A stretch of DNA of 64,000 nucleotides from QQVM01 sp035341855 (GCA_035341855.1 DAOQWA010000003.1:1-64000); one strand, 5' to 3'; shown: positions 17,581 through 26,648, counted from the first letter of the stretch. Program-made: numbers and translations. Notes: generated by a model not told the origin, from the sequence alone.

Positions 17581-18054
17581 TTAATTATCATCCAGTATTT
17601 TTTTCATGCTGAAATGCTTAATAACTCCAAACAGGAGATATGAATCAGCAACTACCGTATAATTATTCTTCAAGTAAAAATTGAGTGCCGGTTCTCTTGC
17701 ATCAAGGGTAATGGTTTTTATTCCACGGGATCTTGCCTCTTCCTCAATTCTTTGTATGATCGCATGTCCAATGTGCATATTGCGAAATTTTTCGAGCACT
17801 GCCATCGATCTGATCTGACCTTCAGTTTCGGAATTAAGTTGAAGTCTGCCTGTTGCAATTCCTTCACCTGAATTTGAAATAACCAGCAAATGAACAGACC
17901 TATCTTCCCATTCATCCCGGGTTGACTGCGGCTGCCGGTTCCAGGGTTTTCTTAGGACTTCATAGCGAATGTCATAATAGTTTTTCCACTCATCTTCGGA
18001 ATTGGGTTCAATTATTTTGAAGCCATCAGGTAAAAAGCTCGTTCTGCCGGTCAT
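17581..18054 (-). CDS. GNAT-family N-acetyltransferase
   Basis: A 157-residue single GNAT domain. The acetyl-CoA loop is near residues 93-99 (FRNMHIGHAI, a loose R/QxxGxG/A). The strand after it, TITLDAREPALNFYLKNNY, matches the family pattern L-x-A-R-x-x-A-x-x-F-Y. It begins three bases after the stop of the copper/haem lipoprotein gene, so it is probably translated from the same message as the redoxin. The substrate is unknown. It is cytoplasmic, unlike its exported neighbours. Confidence 0.8.
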   Translation of the reverse strand: MTGRTSFLPDGFKIIEPNSEDEWKNYYDIRYEVLRKPWNRQPQSTRDEWEDRSVHLLVISNSGEGIATGRLQLNSETEGQIRSMAVLEKFRNMHIGHAIIQRIEEEARSRGIKTITLDAREPALNFYLKNNYTVVADSYLLFGVIKHFSMKKILDDN

Positions 18055-18057
18055 TTA

Positions 18058-19467
18058 TTATTCAATTACAGTATTTTTCATTCCTTGTTCCAGGCTGATA
18101 AATTCATCATTTGCCATGTATGGCATCCAGGTGATGATAAGCTGGAACATCTCGTCGGTTGTCCGCATGCTACCATCCCTCTCAGACACCCGCCGGGGAG
18201 GATGAAATGGATTCAATGGATTTGCATTTGTATTGTCAAAAGTTGCTGTAGCAACGATGGTATATCCTTTAGGTATTTTTACTATGTTCTTAAAAGTGTA
18301 AAAGTACTGCCATCTAAAATCCCATTCAGGAATTCTGATGAGTCTTATGGTATCTCCACCGGGTCCAATTGCATAAGCCAAAAACTTTTTACCGAGTAAA
18401 TGCATGTGCGGATTGATAGTAAGAATTGACATGTCTTTGGGAACCAAATATCTTGTACTAAAGGTAGAAATACTGTCAGGTTGTATGATTAAAGGTGGAG
18501 TCACATCTGTAATACCTGAAGTCCCCAGTATCATTTCTTTTACCGGGCGTCGTGGTGGCACAGGGCTGTAAAAGATATTAAAAGTTGTCTGATCTGTTGT
18601 GTCAACCGGACTGGGGCCATAGTGTATGTTATCAAGTAGAAGTACACCTCTTCGGCGAACTTTATAACCGCCGATACCATCAGGATATGCAGTTACTTCG
18701 ACACCCGGCAAATAATTTGTGACAGAAGGTGTAAGTAAAGGGTAAGTATCATCATCATTGGGGAGATCCAATAATTCGTATGCTTTGTGCTTGTCTGTTT
18801 TTTCGGTGTCGACAAAAGGTTTTCCTGAAGTTAGTGAAGTTTTTTCATTTTCTTCATATTGAACCAGGTGTGCATTGATGTGATGGACTAGTTTTTTATT
18901 TCCCGGAATAATTTCGATAGCGCGGATAAATGTGTCTCTGGGTAATTCGTATGGCACTTTCATCATATAGAACTTATCCATGTTATCACCTTTCAAAAAC
19001 ACAGGGGACTGAATTTTAATCACCAGATCAGGTGTTCCAAGAGTACTTTCAGAGGGATAATCAGGAGGTGCAGGATATAAAGATGGATCCCCTTCAGGTG
19101 CTCCATTTTCAATCCAGCGATCGATCATTTTTTTTTGTGAAGGACTGAGCGCTTTTTCATCTCTGAATGAAACATAATCCGGATCAGCAGGCCAGGGAGG
19201 CATGAGTCCTGACTGAATACTCAACTGAACAGTTCGCAGTTTTGACTTTACATCCGTATAATTAATTAGATCGATTGGAGCTGCTGAGCAGGGGCGATGA
19301 CAGGGTGTGCATTTTTTGTGAATGATGGGAGCGATATGTTCGGAAAATGTTGGATTCTCAATTTCTTTATTGTCTTTAGTTTTTGACTTGCAGGAAATAG
19401 CTATGGTATAGACAAGAGTAAGCAACAAAAATAATGTAAAAAGACTCTTATTTACTTTTAGAAACAT
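18058..19467 (-). CDS. Lipoprotein with CxxCH haem motif and copper-monooxygenase-like domains
   Basis: A 469-residue predicted lipoprotein (Cys26). A cytochrome-like segment carries CTPCH at 53-57 and MPPW at about 89-92. After it come two domains resembling the catalytic core of peptidylglycine alpha-hydroxylating monooxygenase (PHM). By motif alignment, all six PHM copper ligands have counterparts: His195, His196 and His282 (for His107/108/172) and His354, His356 and Met440 (for His242/244/Met314, the last in a DEM motif). This suggests a copper oxygenase fed by a haem. Start chosen at ATG 19467; the upstream TTG at 19497 would overlap the redoxin. The redoxin gene lies 22 bases upstream. 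Substrate unknown. Confidence 0.8.
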   Translation of the reverse strand: MFLKVNKSLFTLFLLLTLVYTIAISCKSKTKDNKEIENPTFSEHIAPIIHKKCTPCHRPCSAAPIDLINYTDVKSKLRTVQLSIQSGLMPPWPADPDYVSFRDEKALSPSQKKMIDRWIENGAPEGDPSLYPAPPDYPSESTLGTPDLVIKIQSPVFLKGDNMDKFYMMKVPYELPRDTFIRAIEIIPGNKKLVHHINAHLVQYEENEKTSLTSGKPFVDTEKTDKHKAYELLDLPNDDDTYPLLTPSVTNYLPGVEVTAYPDGIGGYKVRRRGVLLLDNIHYGPSPVDTTDQTTFNIFYSPVPPRRPVKEMILGTSGITDVTPPLIIQPDSISTFSTRYLVPKDMSILTINPHMHLLGKKFLAYAIGPGGDTIRLIRIPEWDFRWQYFYTFKNIVKIPKGYTIVATATFDNTNANPLNPFHPPRRVSERDGSMRTTDEMFQLIITWMPYMANDEFISLEQGMKNTVIE

Positions 19468-19489
19468 AAAACAGTTTGAAGCAAGATGT

Positions 19490-20068
19490 TTATTCAATAA
19501 TACAGCCGATGGCTTTTGTTTCTTTCACAAGGATTACTTTGTTCTCTTGAATAGCTACAAGTGCATCCCTGAGGTCGTGTTTTGTAATTACAGCTCTCTT
19601 TTTTCCCAGAGCATACATCCAGTCATCTATTCTTCCTTTATACAAGATATTGCCCATATTATCAACAACAAATGCCGATGGAACTATTCCCGCATGAAAT
19701 GCTTTTACAAGCAAGTTTTTGGGATCCTGTAGTAGCGGGAAATTTATCTTATAAGTTTTCTGATATTCCTGCATCTCTGAAACCGTATTATAGTTTCCCG
19801 GAAAAACACCATAAAAATTAATATTAGCGTCTGTGAATTTTTTCTGCAAATCTGATAATTTCTTTGAGTAGCTTTCACAAGCAGGACAATCAGGTAGCAA
19901 AAAGACAATCACACTTGCTTTATTTCGTTTTAACTGAGCAAGTGCGAATGGTTCATTCTCCAGGTTCTTCAGTTTTAAACCAAAGATACCTTCAAGACCG
20001 TTTGTTGAAAAGGCCAGGAGTAAAGGAGCTATGAGTAGCAATAGATAATGCTTCTTTAACTGGAACAT
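19490..20068 (-). CDS. Exported redoxin (AhpC/TSA-like) linked to the copper/haem lipoprotein
   Basis: A 192-residue thioredoxin-fold protein with an N-terminal hydrophobic segment (about 7-22), either signal or anchor. The redox motif is CPAC at 61-64 (LPDCPACESY), as in ResA/peroxiredoxin-like proteins. The C-terminus ends TKAIGCIIE with Cys189. In fused redoxin/cytochrome/monooxygenase proteins that I know from Planctomycetes and Acidobacteria, a very similar T-K/R-x-x-G-C tail joins the redoxin to the CxxCH segment. Here the two parts are separate genes 22 bases apart. Likely role: thiol or copper handling for the next protein; this is inference. Confidence 0.8.
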   Translation of the reverse strand: MFQLKKHYLLLLIAPLLLAFSTNGLEGIFGLKLKNLENEPFALAQLKRNKASVIVFLLPDCPACESYSKKLSDLQKKFTDANINFYGVFPGNYNTVSEMQEYQKTYKINFPLLQDPKNLLVKAFHAGIVPSAFVVDNMGNILYKGRIDDWMYALGKKRAVITKHDLRDALVAIQENKVILVKETKAIGCIIE

Positions 20069-20082
20069 CAGGTATGAATATA

Positions 20083-21453
20083 TTAGTAAGTTAGCAACTG
20101 ATCTCCATTGTTATGACTGAGATGGTAGCGGATGATTTTATGCACGTCGCGGTTGTCTTGTCTTGGAACAATAACATCACGCAGTACTTCAACTGATTGT
20201 CCTGTAAATTCCGGTTCAAAGAAACCAAAACCACGGTATCTGCCTTCTTCAATTTGTACAACAGTTTTTTCGGAACTTGTTCTTCCCGCTCCTATGATCA
20301 TAAAATTCGGGTTTTGATATTCCAGACTTTTTAATGCATTTAATACTCTATGATTGTATTCTTCGGCATTTTCTTTTCCTACACATGCTCCTTTGCATCT
20401 GTTAATACTGTATTGGAAACAAGCATGTGAAACATTGTACAAGCCGGTCAGCTTTTGACAAAGGTTGAATTTTTCTACCAGACGTTCGAGTGTGGAGGTA
20501 GCTTCATCATTAGTTCTTGTGATCAATAAAGGTTTATCTTTCGATTTTACTTTACCTGCAGAAAGTTTAATGTATCCTTCTTCCGTCTCTGTTTGAAAAA
20601 TTCCGTAGCTGTAATATGAACTCTTTTGGGAGCGATTAAAAATCGGTTGATTTACTTTAATCTCTTCTGATTCCAGAAGTAGTGCCACTAATTCATTTCC
20701 TGTCACTTCAAAAGAAATGTCGCGTATGGCGTTTCGCATTTCAATGGCCTTCCTTGTTTGTTTGTTGGCAAAGTGCATCAGAACTCTTTTACGGATATTT
20801 ATACTCTTACCAATATAGATGACTGAATTATCCTGATTATGGAAATAATATACTCCCGGACTTTCCGGAAGTTTATCCAGTATGTTCCGGTTGAATTCAG
20901 GAGGAAAGCGGAGATGCAGGTAATCGTTTTTTGTGAAAGTTGAGAATACGTTTTTCTGCGGGTCTTTAGAAAGCAGAAGTTCGAAGAGCTTGACAGTTGC
21001 CAGCGCATCTCCGGCAGCCCTGTGTCGGTTAAATAATGGAATTCCAAGCATGTCGCACAAATTGCCAAGACTATATGAGCGGAATCCGGGTATTAGTTTC
21101 CTGCTTAGCCTGACAGTACACAGGTAGTCACGTGTAAAAGTGTATCCCAATGATTTGTATTCATGGCTTATAAACCCGTAATCAAAAGGAGCATTATGTG
21201 CAACTATCGTAGCACCTTCAGTGATTTCAAGAATGTTTTTTGCTATTTCATAAAACTTAGGTGCAGTTTCTACCATTTCGTTGCTAATCCCGGTAAGTCT
21301 TTCAATGAAAGGAGGGATGCTGCATTCGGGATTTACAAGAGTTGTGTATTCTTTTACGACTTTCTTCCCATCATGAAGGTAAATTGCTATTTCCGTGATT
21401 TTGTCATGGATTGCATTCCCTCCGGTAGTCTCAACGTCTAGTATGGCGTACAT
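20083..21453 (-). CDS. DEDDh exonuclease fused to a GIY-YIG nuclease domain
   Basis: A 456-residue fusion. Residues 1-165 form a DnaQ-like 3'-5' exonuclease with Asp6, Glu8 (DVETTG), Asp91, His144 and Asp149, a complete DEDDh set. Residues about 195-285 form a GIY-YIG nuclease (GVY 200-202; YIGK 213-216) like UvrC or Cho. A further 170 residues resemble the UvrC-linked region with four cysteines (C-x-K-x-x-x-A-C types). Similar fusions exist in other bacteria and are thought to act in DNA repair. It is the first gene of a run on the minus strand; the redoxin starts 14 bases after its stop, although no functional link is apparent. Confidence 0.88.
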   Translation of the reverse strand: MYAILDVETTGGNAIHDKITEIAIYLHDGKKVVKEYTTLVNPECSIPPFIERLTGISNEMVETAPKFYEIAKNILEITEGATIVAHNAPFDYGFISHEYKSLGYTFTRDYLCTVRLSRKLIPGFRSYSLGNLCDMLGIPLFNRHRAAGDALATVKLFELLLSKDPQKNVFSTFTKNDYLHLRFPPEFNRNILDKLPESPGVYYFHNQDNSVIYIGKSINIRKRVLMHFANKQTRKAIEMRNAIRDISFEVTGNELVALLLESEEIKVNQPIFNRSQKSSYYSYGIFQTETEEGYIKLSAGKVKSKDKPLLITRTNDEATSTLERLVEKFNLCQKLTGLYNVSHACFQYSINRCKGACVGKENAEEYNHRVLNALKSLEYQNPNFMIIGAGRTSSEKTVVQIEEGRYRGFGFFEPEFTGQSVEVLRDVIVPRQDNRDVHKIIRYHLSHNNGDQLLTY

Positions 21454-21542
21454 GTCTATATGATACGAATTTATTAAATTTTGTCGAATATTATTTCAGG
21501 TAGGCATGAATTTAGTTGACAATTTTATAAAAATCGGAATAA

Positions 21543-21576
21543 AAAAAAGCACAGAAGCTTGTTTCTGTGCTTTTTT
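21543..21576 (-). terminator. Terminator after the T9SS propeller gene
   Basis: A perfect 14-base-pair stem (21543-21556 / 21563-21576) with a six-base loop; six or more T follow on the minus strand. It is 18 bases past the stop of the T9SS gene. Confidence 0.92.
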
Positions 21577-21594
21577 AATTAGGGTTTGTTATGA

Positions 21595-22887
21595 TCACTC
21601 AACCATAAAAATATCGCTTAGCAATGCATTGCCATTTTCATCTTCAAGCACATAAAAATAGTTTCCGGAAGCCAATCCTTCTCCGGAAATATTAAACATT
21701 AGTGTATTATTTCCTGAAATCGGATCTGCACTAATAGTACGGATGAGGCGTGAACCAGCATCGATGATCTTTAATTTCGGATTGGAGATAGACTGGGTTG
21801 TTTCAATTCTCAGGTTTGCATTCGATCTCATTGGATTAGGATAGAATATCTTGTCTGAGATAAGCGATGAAATTTCTTCTACATCTATAGTCTGCGAGCT
21901 GATGGATACGTTATTCAATGATGTGCTTCCGGATGCAGAGAAACTTCCACCAACAACGATCTTACCGTTGAAATTAGCGATAGCTAAAATGTCTCCATTA
22001 AAATTACTTCCCTCAGCGAAGAACGGATTGTTACCGTTTTGAGAGAAGAAATGTGGCAATGTAGCTGTTGAAGATGGCGACTGCGTGAAAGCACCGCCAC
22101 CGAATAGTTTTGTTGGTGTTGCATACAAAGCATGCACGGAGGCATTCAAATTATTTATTGTTGAAATAATACTGGTGTTGGATGTACGGGCAATCTTTTG
22201 AGTCGGTGATGTGAATTCCCCTCCGATGTACAAGTAGCCTCCATAAGGATACAAAGCATTTACCGTATTATTTAATCCTGATAGTTCCTGCCATGTATTG
22301 CTCGCTATGTCCAATCTCTTCAAATAGGATGGAGAAAAAGCTCCGCCAATGTAAATAGTACCATTAAATTTGGCGATGGAGTACACAACATTTAAAGGAT
22401 TGCTACCAACTTGAGCGAATGTGGATCCATTTAGTTTTGCAATTCTGGAAACAGCCGGTGTGCCTGAGTTATTGAATGCACCTCCGATATATAGATCAAT
22501 GCCGTCACTGAAAAGAGTTCGAACAAAATTATTAAGACCTGAACCTATCGGGTCCCATGTATTTGTTGTTGTATTAAGTACTGAAATATTTTTAACAGAG
22601 GTTCCAGTACCATTGGCTGAGAATCCTCCTCCTGCATATAGCTTCCCAGCATGTACTGCAAGTGCATTTACAGAATCGTTTAAGCCATTGCCTGCAGTCT
22701 CCCAGAGATTTGTTCCGGCATTCCATTTTGCAACGTTATTTGTGAATTTTCCACCTGCATAAATTTCACCATTGAACACAGTTAGTGCTCTTACACGGCC
22801 ATTCAGACCGCTGCCAAGGGGTCCCCATTGAGCCTCTGCAATACAAGTACTTAAAACTAAGGATAGAAAGAGTATTATTTTCTTCAT
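21595..22887 (-). CDS. T9SS-secreted beta-propeller-like protein
   Basis: A 430-residue secreted protein with a signal peptide (about 1-19, ending AEA). The body is built of six or seven repeats of about 45 residues with a core such as L-x-V-x-x-G-x-L-Y-x-G-G-x-F, alternating NGLND/NSVNAL-type turns, and is likely a propeller of the galactose-oxidase/kelch class. The last 80 residues form a type A T9SS sorting domain, starting IFYPNPM and ending near DIFMVE. It should be exported by Sec and then moved across the outer membrane by T9SS. The ligand is not evident. Confidence 0.85.
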   Translation of the reverse strand: MKKIILFLSLVLSTCIAEAQWGPLGSGLNGRVRALTVFNGEIYAGGKFTNNVAKWNAGTNLWETAGNGLNDSVNALAVHAGKLYAGGGFSANGTGTSVKNISVLNTTTNTWDPIGSGLNNFVRTLFSDGIDLYIGGAFNNSGTPAVSRIAKLNGSTFAQVGSNPLNVVYSIAKFNGTIYIGGAFSPSYLKRLDIASNTWQELSGLNNTVNALYPYGGYLYIGGEFTSPTQKIARTSNTSIISTINNLNASVHALYATPTKLFGGGAFTQSPSSTATLPHFFSQNGNNPFFAEGSNFNGDILAIANFNGKIVVGGSFSASGSTSLNNVSISSQTIDVEEISSLISDKIFYPNPMRSNANLRIETTQSISNPKLKIIDAGSRLIRTISADPISGNNTLMFNISGEGLASGNYFYVLEDENGNALLSDIFMVE

Positions 22888-22966
22888 GATCAGATTTTAT
22901 GTTTTTTTTGGTTTTTGCAATTTTCAAGGCGGAAAATAAGAAGAATATTTGGATTGGGAACTGAGC

Positions 22967-24430
22967 TTATTTATTATTTATCACCGGATTATAAATGAAA
23001 TTGATTGCACTACAAGATTTTAAGTCTGATGAAAGTCTGTAAATCCTTTTTCTAGTCCCATCATTGATTTCCACGGCAGCGGTGTTTGGCGGACTCTTTC
23101 CAAGATTATTGGCAAAAAGAACGAGGTAATTATTAGCATTCTGTTTGAACTGTAGTTCGACCGGCCTTTTCTTTTTAGTCACTCCATAATGATATAGGAT
23201 CCACTTTCCATTGAAGTATAATGACATCGTATCCCCGTCCATGTAGGAGTTGTCATAAACAAAAATGGTGATGTTGGCTGTGTTTACTTCTACAACCTCA
23301 GTTCCTGTTACATTTCTTCCTTGAATCACAGCAGGTGTACTTTCATCTTTCATGATTACCTCCGGCATTAGACTAGTCGTGTCAATTGTATTATTGCTTT
23401 CTTTAGCTTTCGGTAAAATAGGTTGTTGCTGTTTAGGTGCCTGAGTCAGACTAATGGTTGGTTGTTCATTAAGCAGCTTCCAATGTATGACCGAGTGGTC
23501 AAGGCCGGCAGTAAACAATGATGTTTGATCTTCGCCAAATACAGAACAAACAACTTTTGATGTGTGTCCGTACAATTCCTGTTTGACAATTTTGGTAAAC
23601 GGATTCCAAACTCGAGCCCAGGTACCGATATTTCCACTTACCATCAGGTTTGCATCTGCAGAAAAATTCATTTGCGAGGGCTCGCCGGCTTTAAACCAAT
23701 GTGAGGGCTCTATAGCTAATTGTCCGAACTTATAAGGCCAAAATCTTATGATGCCATCTCTTCCCCAACTGGCTAAAAGCGTATCGCCCAATAACGTGAG
23801 GTGTTCGATAGGAGAAGAACCTACAGTGATCTCTTGTCTCAACAGATCGGACCTGGTATTGATGACTTTCAACTTGTTTCCTGCTGCAAGAATTAACGAG
23901 TTTCTATCTGTAGTGATGACCGCTGCATACAAGCTATCTTCAAATTCAGAAACCAGATTGACAGACTGAGTGAGATCCGAACGTGTTTTGTATAATTTAC
24001 TCTTGCTATTAAAATAGATAAAACCATCTGCAATCGAAAAAAGTACAAAGCGTATGCCGTTATAGTCAGGAGAATATATTCCCTGAATAATTTTTTCTTT
24101 CTCCAAATCATAAATTTTGATCTCACCATCGACAGTGGAAGAGATCATCAATTTTCCTGTGGAATTAAAGTTGATAGTATTTACTGCATTCCCATGTGAA
24201 CTTGATTTTTTTATGTATGTGCCATCTTTCAAGCTCCTAAAAATCAAATTACCTTTCTCGTCACCGCAAACCAAAAGATCGTTTGTTTTATTCACAGACA
24301 TTACAGTTATACCGGCCTCAGCTTCGGAGTAAGTGTTTTGTCGGATGTATGATTGTCCCGAAGCGGCATTTGTGATCAACAAAACAAACAATAATGCTAA
24401 TATGCCTGAAAAAAATATAGTTGACTTCAT
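22967..24430 (-). CDS. Secreted WD40-repeat protein with conserved C-terminal domain
   Basis: A 487-residue protein with a signal peptide (about 1-25). Residues 30-330 contain WD40-like repeats (for example the unit ending VIHWKL). After a Pro/Gln-rich linker there is a domain of about 110 residues with the pattern D-N-x-x-x-D-G-D-x-x-S-L-Y-x-N-G near 395-410 and Y-L-V-L-F-A-x-N-L-G-x-x-P-P-N-T-A-A later. I recognise this as a recurring C-terminal module of Bacteroidota WD40 and related envelope proteins, function unknown. It has no T9SS domain. A TAACTTTG box (24439-24446) precedes the ATG by eight bases. Confidence 0.82.
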   Translation of the reverse strand: MKSTIFFSGILALLFVLLITNAASGQSYIRQNTYSEAEAGITVMSVNKTNDLLVCGDEKGNLIFRSLKDGTYIKKSSSHGNAVNTINFNSTGKLMISSTVDGEIKIYDLEKEKIIQGIYSPDYNGIRFVLFSIADGFIYFNSKSKLYKTRSDLTQSVNLVSEFEDSLYAAVITTDRNSLILAAGNKLKVINTRSDLLRQEITVGSSPIEHLTLLGDTLLASWGRDGIIRFWPYKFGQLAIEPSHWFKAGEPSQMNFSADANLMVSGNIGTWARVWNPFTKIVKQELYGHTSKVVCSVFGEDQTSLFTAGLDHSVIHWKLLNEQPTISLTQAPKQQQPILPKAKESNNTIDTTSLMPEVIMKDESTPAVIQGRNVTGTEVVEVNTANITIFVYDNSYMDGDTMSLYFNGKWILYHYGVTKKKRPVELQFKQNANNYLVLFANNLGKSPPNTAAVEINDGTRKRIYRLSSDLKSCSAINFIYNPVINNK

Positions 24431-24438
24431 AACTCAGA

Positions 24439-24446
24439 CAAAGTTA
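24439..24446 (-). promoter_or_regulatory. -7 promoter element of the WD40 gene
   Basis: Minus-strand TAACTTTG, a TAnnTTTG match, ending nine bases before the ATG. No matching TTTG is seen 17-23 bases farther upstream. Confidence 0.35.
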
Positions 24447-24545
24447 AGGACTATTGAAGCTATTATGTCAGAAGGAGGAAGCAGTATTCAACAATTATGT
24501 TGACATAATTTTTAATTGTGTATGTCTTGTCCTTGTTCGTTAAAA

Positions 24546-24932
24546 TCAGCTTAACAGAGAAGCTGTCCATTTAGAGATGAAATATCCTGTAGCTGCAAGG
24601 AGGAGTCCGAGTAATGTACTCGAAAGGACATAAGCGATTGCATACATCACTTGAGATTGTCTGATGAGATGAAAAGTTTCCAATGAAAAGGATGAAAAAG
24701 TCGTAAAGCCGCCGAGGAGTCCAATAAATAAAAATATTTTCATTCCGGGGTTCATGAGATCCGATTCATTCATCCCTGCAAGAAGGCCGATAACCAAAGA
24801 TCCAACAAGGTTTACGAGGAGTGTACCCCAGGGAAACACAGGTTGACGAAAATATTCAATGCTTGCATTAACTAATAAGTAACGAAGTATTGTTCCGATT
24901 GCACCTCCGGTTGCGAGTATCAGGTAATTCAT
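24546..24932 (-). CDS. crcB: Fluoride ion channel FluC/CrcB
   Basis: A 128-residue inner-membrane protein with four hydrophobic helices, the normal size for FluC. Family motifs are present: GGAIGTILRY near 9-18, NLVGSLVIG near 41-49, and GGFTTFSSFSLE near 75-86. FluC works as a dual-topology homodimer that exports fluoride. No fluoride riboswitch is seen upstream; the space up to DUF3078 is filled by a terminator. The gene is on its own. Confidence 0.95.
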   Translation of the reverse strand: MNYLILATGGAIGTILRYLLVNASIEYFRQPVFPWGTLLVNLVGSLVIGLLAGMNESDLMNPGMKIFLFIGLLGGFTTFSSFSLETFHLIRQSQVMYAIAYVLSSTLLGLLLAATGYFISKWTASLLS

Positions 24933-24960
24933 CTTTTTTATTATACTGAGTGTAATATTA

Positions 24961-24990
24961 AAAAAAAACCGCCGGATGGGCGGTTTTTTT
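24961..24990 (-). terminator. Terminator after the DUF3078 gene
   Basis: CCGCC/GGCGG stem (24969-24973 / 24979-24983) extended by an A8/T7 pair, five-base loop, with a T run on both strands. It lies 44 bases past the DUF3078 stop. Confidence 0.88.
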
Positions 24991-25033
24991 TGTTGTATTT
25001 AATGATCATTCAATTTAATCGAAACAGATCAGG

Positions 25034-25930
25034 TCAAAATTTGTACCCGAATCCTACGCCAATAACCTGTTTGTACTGCGTTCGTTCAACAACATTGGCA
25101 TCATAAACAACCTGAGCAATGAATGAAGCGGTAATGAATTTATTGACTTTCATCAGAAGAGAAGTTTCCCAGTTCACATCGACATTTTTTGCATTGTCTT
25201 TATCTTCATCGGTGTAATTATTAAACAATTCAAGTTTAGTAGAAAATGTGACATTCTCCATAATATCCTTCTTGAATTTCATATTGAGGTATGCTCCAAA
25301 CTCGGAACGTAAATTTTTCCCGGTACCGGGAACGATCATTCCATTTTCGATAGTTGCCATTTTAACACCGTAAGCTCCAGCATCGGCAAGGGTCTGATCA
25401 TTTACAAATGTCCATTTACCTGTTGCGGGAGAGAAGAAAACTTCAAAATAATCAGTAGGCTTATATGTTAAACCCAAGGCAAGTGTGAGGTAGCCGGGTG
25501 ACATAAACTTTGATACTACATTTGAGTCGTCAGGATATTTAAATCCTTCTGCAAACTGACTTTTAAAATTCAGAAGTCCTGCATAATACCATTTACCCTC
25601 ACCAATCTGGTAACCGAATTTAGAAGTGAAGTCGATCTTGTCATCACTTTTTCTGATTGGATCGGAAGAGGTTTTTATTAATGCATAAGCAAGGTCAAGC
25701 GAATTATCCCAGATGGTTTTATTCTTTGCATAATTGGCGAAGAGACTAAGACTGCTTGAGAGGCTTAAATTATTATCACCACCAGGAGCCCATTGAGATA
25801 ATGAAACCTGATTAAAATTAATTCCGATGAAGCCGCCTTTTTTCCATGAAGTATCTGCATCTGCAGTTTGTGAGAAGGCGATCGTAGATGAAATAAATAA
25901 TACTGCTAATAGTAAACTAAATTTTTTCAT
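25034..25930 (-). CDS. DUF3078 outer-membrane-like protein
   Basis: A 298-residue protein from ATG 25930 (the frame opens at a TTG nine bases earlier). A signal peptide covers about 1-20 (cleavage before QTAD). The N-terminal mature region has the DUF3078 pattern G-x-x-x-x-N-F-x-Q-V-S-L-S-x-W-A-x-G-G-D-N. The rest is rich in alternating aromatic/hydrophobic strands (Y-Y-A-G-L-L-N-F-K-S-Q-F) and ends with FGYKF, a typical outer-membrane barrel C-terminus with a terminal Phe. It is probably an outer-membrane beta-barrel with unknown cargo. Not obviously linked to MscL or CrcB beside it. Confidence 0.83.
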   Translation of the reverse strand: MKKFSLLLAVLFISSTIAFSQTADADTSWKKGGFIGINFNQVSLSQWAPGGDNNLSLSSSLSLFANYAKNKTIWDNSLDLAYALIKTSSDPIRKSDDKIDFTSKFGYQIGEGKWYYAGLLNFKSQFAEGFKYPDDSNVVSKFMSPGYLTLALGLTYKPTDYFEVFFSPATGKWTFVNDQTLADAGAYGVKMATIENGMIVPGTGKNLRSEFGAYLNMKFKKDIMENVTFSTKLELFNNYTDEDKDNAKNVDVNWETSLLMKVNKFITASFIAQVVYDANVVERTQYKQVIGVGFGYKF

Positions 25931-26028
25931 TCTGGTCAAGTTGTTGTTTTTTTTAGATTAGATTGTGATTAAATGCAATAAGGGCCCCCGGAAGAGGATG
26001 AATAATTCAAAGGAAAATAATGTTAATC

Positions 26029-26442
26029 TTATTTTTTCAAAAGATCGCGTATTTCACCAAGTAAAATTTCTTCCTTGCTGGGAGCCGGTGGTGAAGAAGG
26101 AGCAGCTTCTTCTGCTTTTTTCATTTTGTTCAGGCCTTTAACAACCATGAAGATCGCGAAAGCAATGATCAGAAATTCGAAAAGAACCTGAATGAAATTC
26201 CCAATATTTAATGTTACTGCCGGAATCGCAGTACCGGCAGCATCTACAGCGGCTTCCTTTAATGTCATTTTAATATCAGTGAAATTCACGCCCCCTAATG
26301 CCATACCGATCGGAGGCATGATTATGTCATTAACAATTGAGTTAACGATTTTTCCGAAAGCTGCGCCAATTACAACACCGACGGCGAGATCAACTGCATT
26401 TCCTTTATTGATGAAGTCTTTAAATTCAGAGATTAGTCCCAT
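26029..26442 (-). CDS. mscL: Large-conductance mechanosensitive channel
   Basis: MscL (137 residues from ATG 26442) is a homopentameric inner-membrane channel that opens on hypo-osmotic stress. The N-terminal helix and TM1 read EFKDFINKGNAVDLAVGVVIGAA (given in parts here: amphipathic helix 4-13, TM1 14-42), with TM2 at about 76-100. The C-terminal helix EEILLGEIRDLLKK is typical. The frame continues upstream to 26508, but the -7 box at 26481-26488 lies inside that extension, so the shorter form is right. Length is normal. Confidence 0.95.
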   Translation of the reverse strand: MGLISEFKDFINKGNAVDLAVGVVIGAAFGKIVNSIVNDIIMPPIGMALGGVNFTDIKMTLKEAAVDAAGTAIPAVTLNIGNFIQVLFEFLIIAFAIFMVVKGLNKMKKAEEAAPSSPPAPSKEEILLGEIRDLLKK

Positions 26443-26480
26443 GTTTTTAATGTTTTGATTAATAATGCTTGAAATATGGC

Positions 26481-26488
26481 CAAAAATA
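26481..26488 (-). promoter_or_regulatory. -7 promoter element of mscL
   Basis: Minus-strand TATTTTTG, a TAnnTTTG match. Transcription would begin near 26475, consistent with ATG 26442 as start. No TTTG is found at the right spacing. Confidence 0.4.
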
Positions 26489-26648
26489 GTCATTCTATAA
26501 TAAGCCACTTGAAATAATAATGAACATGTATGGAACTGTTTTATAATGGTTTAATAATCAAGCCATCAACTCTGTCGAACTTTCAGAAATTCAGGACAAA
26601 CACTAAATACTGCTAGTGCCGGGGAAAAATCTATTTTTTGAATAAAAC

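Noticed and set aside
17574..17581. Terminator between convergent DUF4382 and GNAT genes
   Set aside because: Only six bases separate the stops and no hairpin with a T run is visible.
24933..25033. Fluoride riboswitch upstream of crcB
   Set aside because: The 100-base space is occupied by a terminator hairpin of the previous gene; the conserved fluoride aptamer pattern is not seen.
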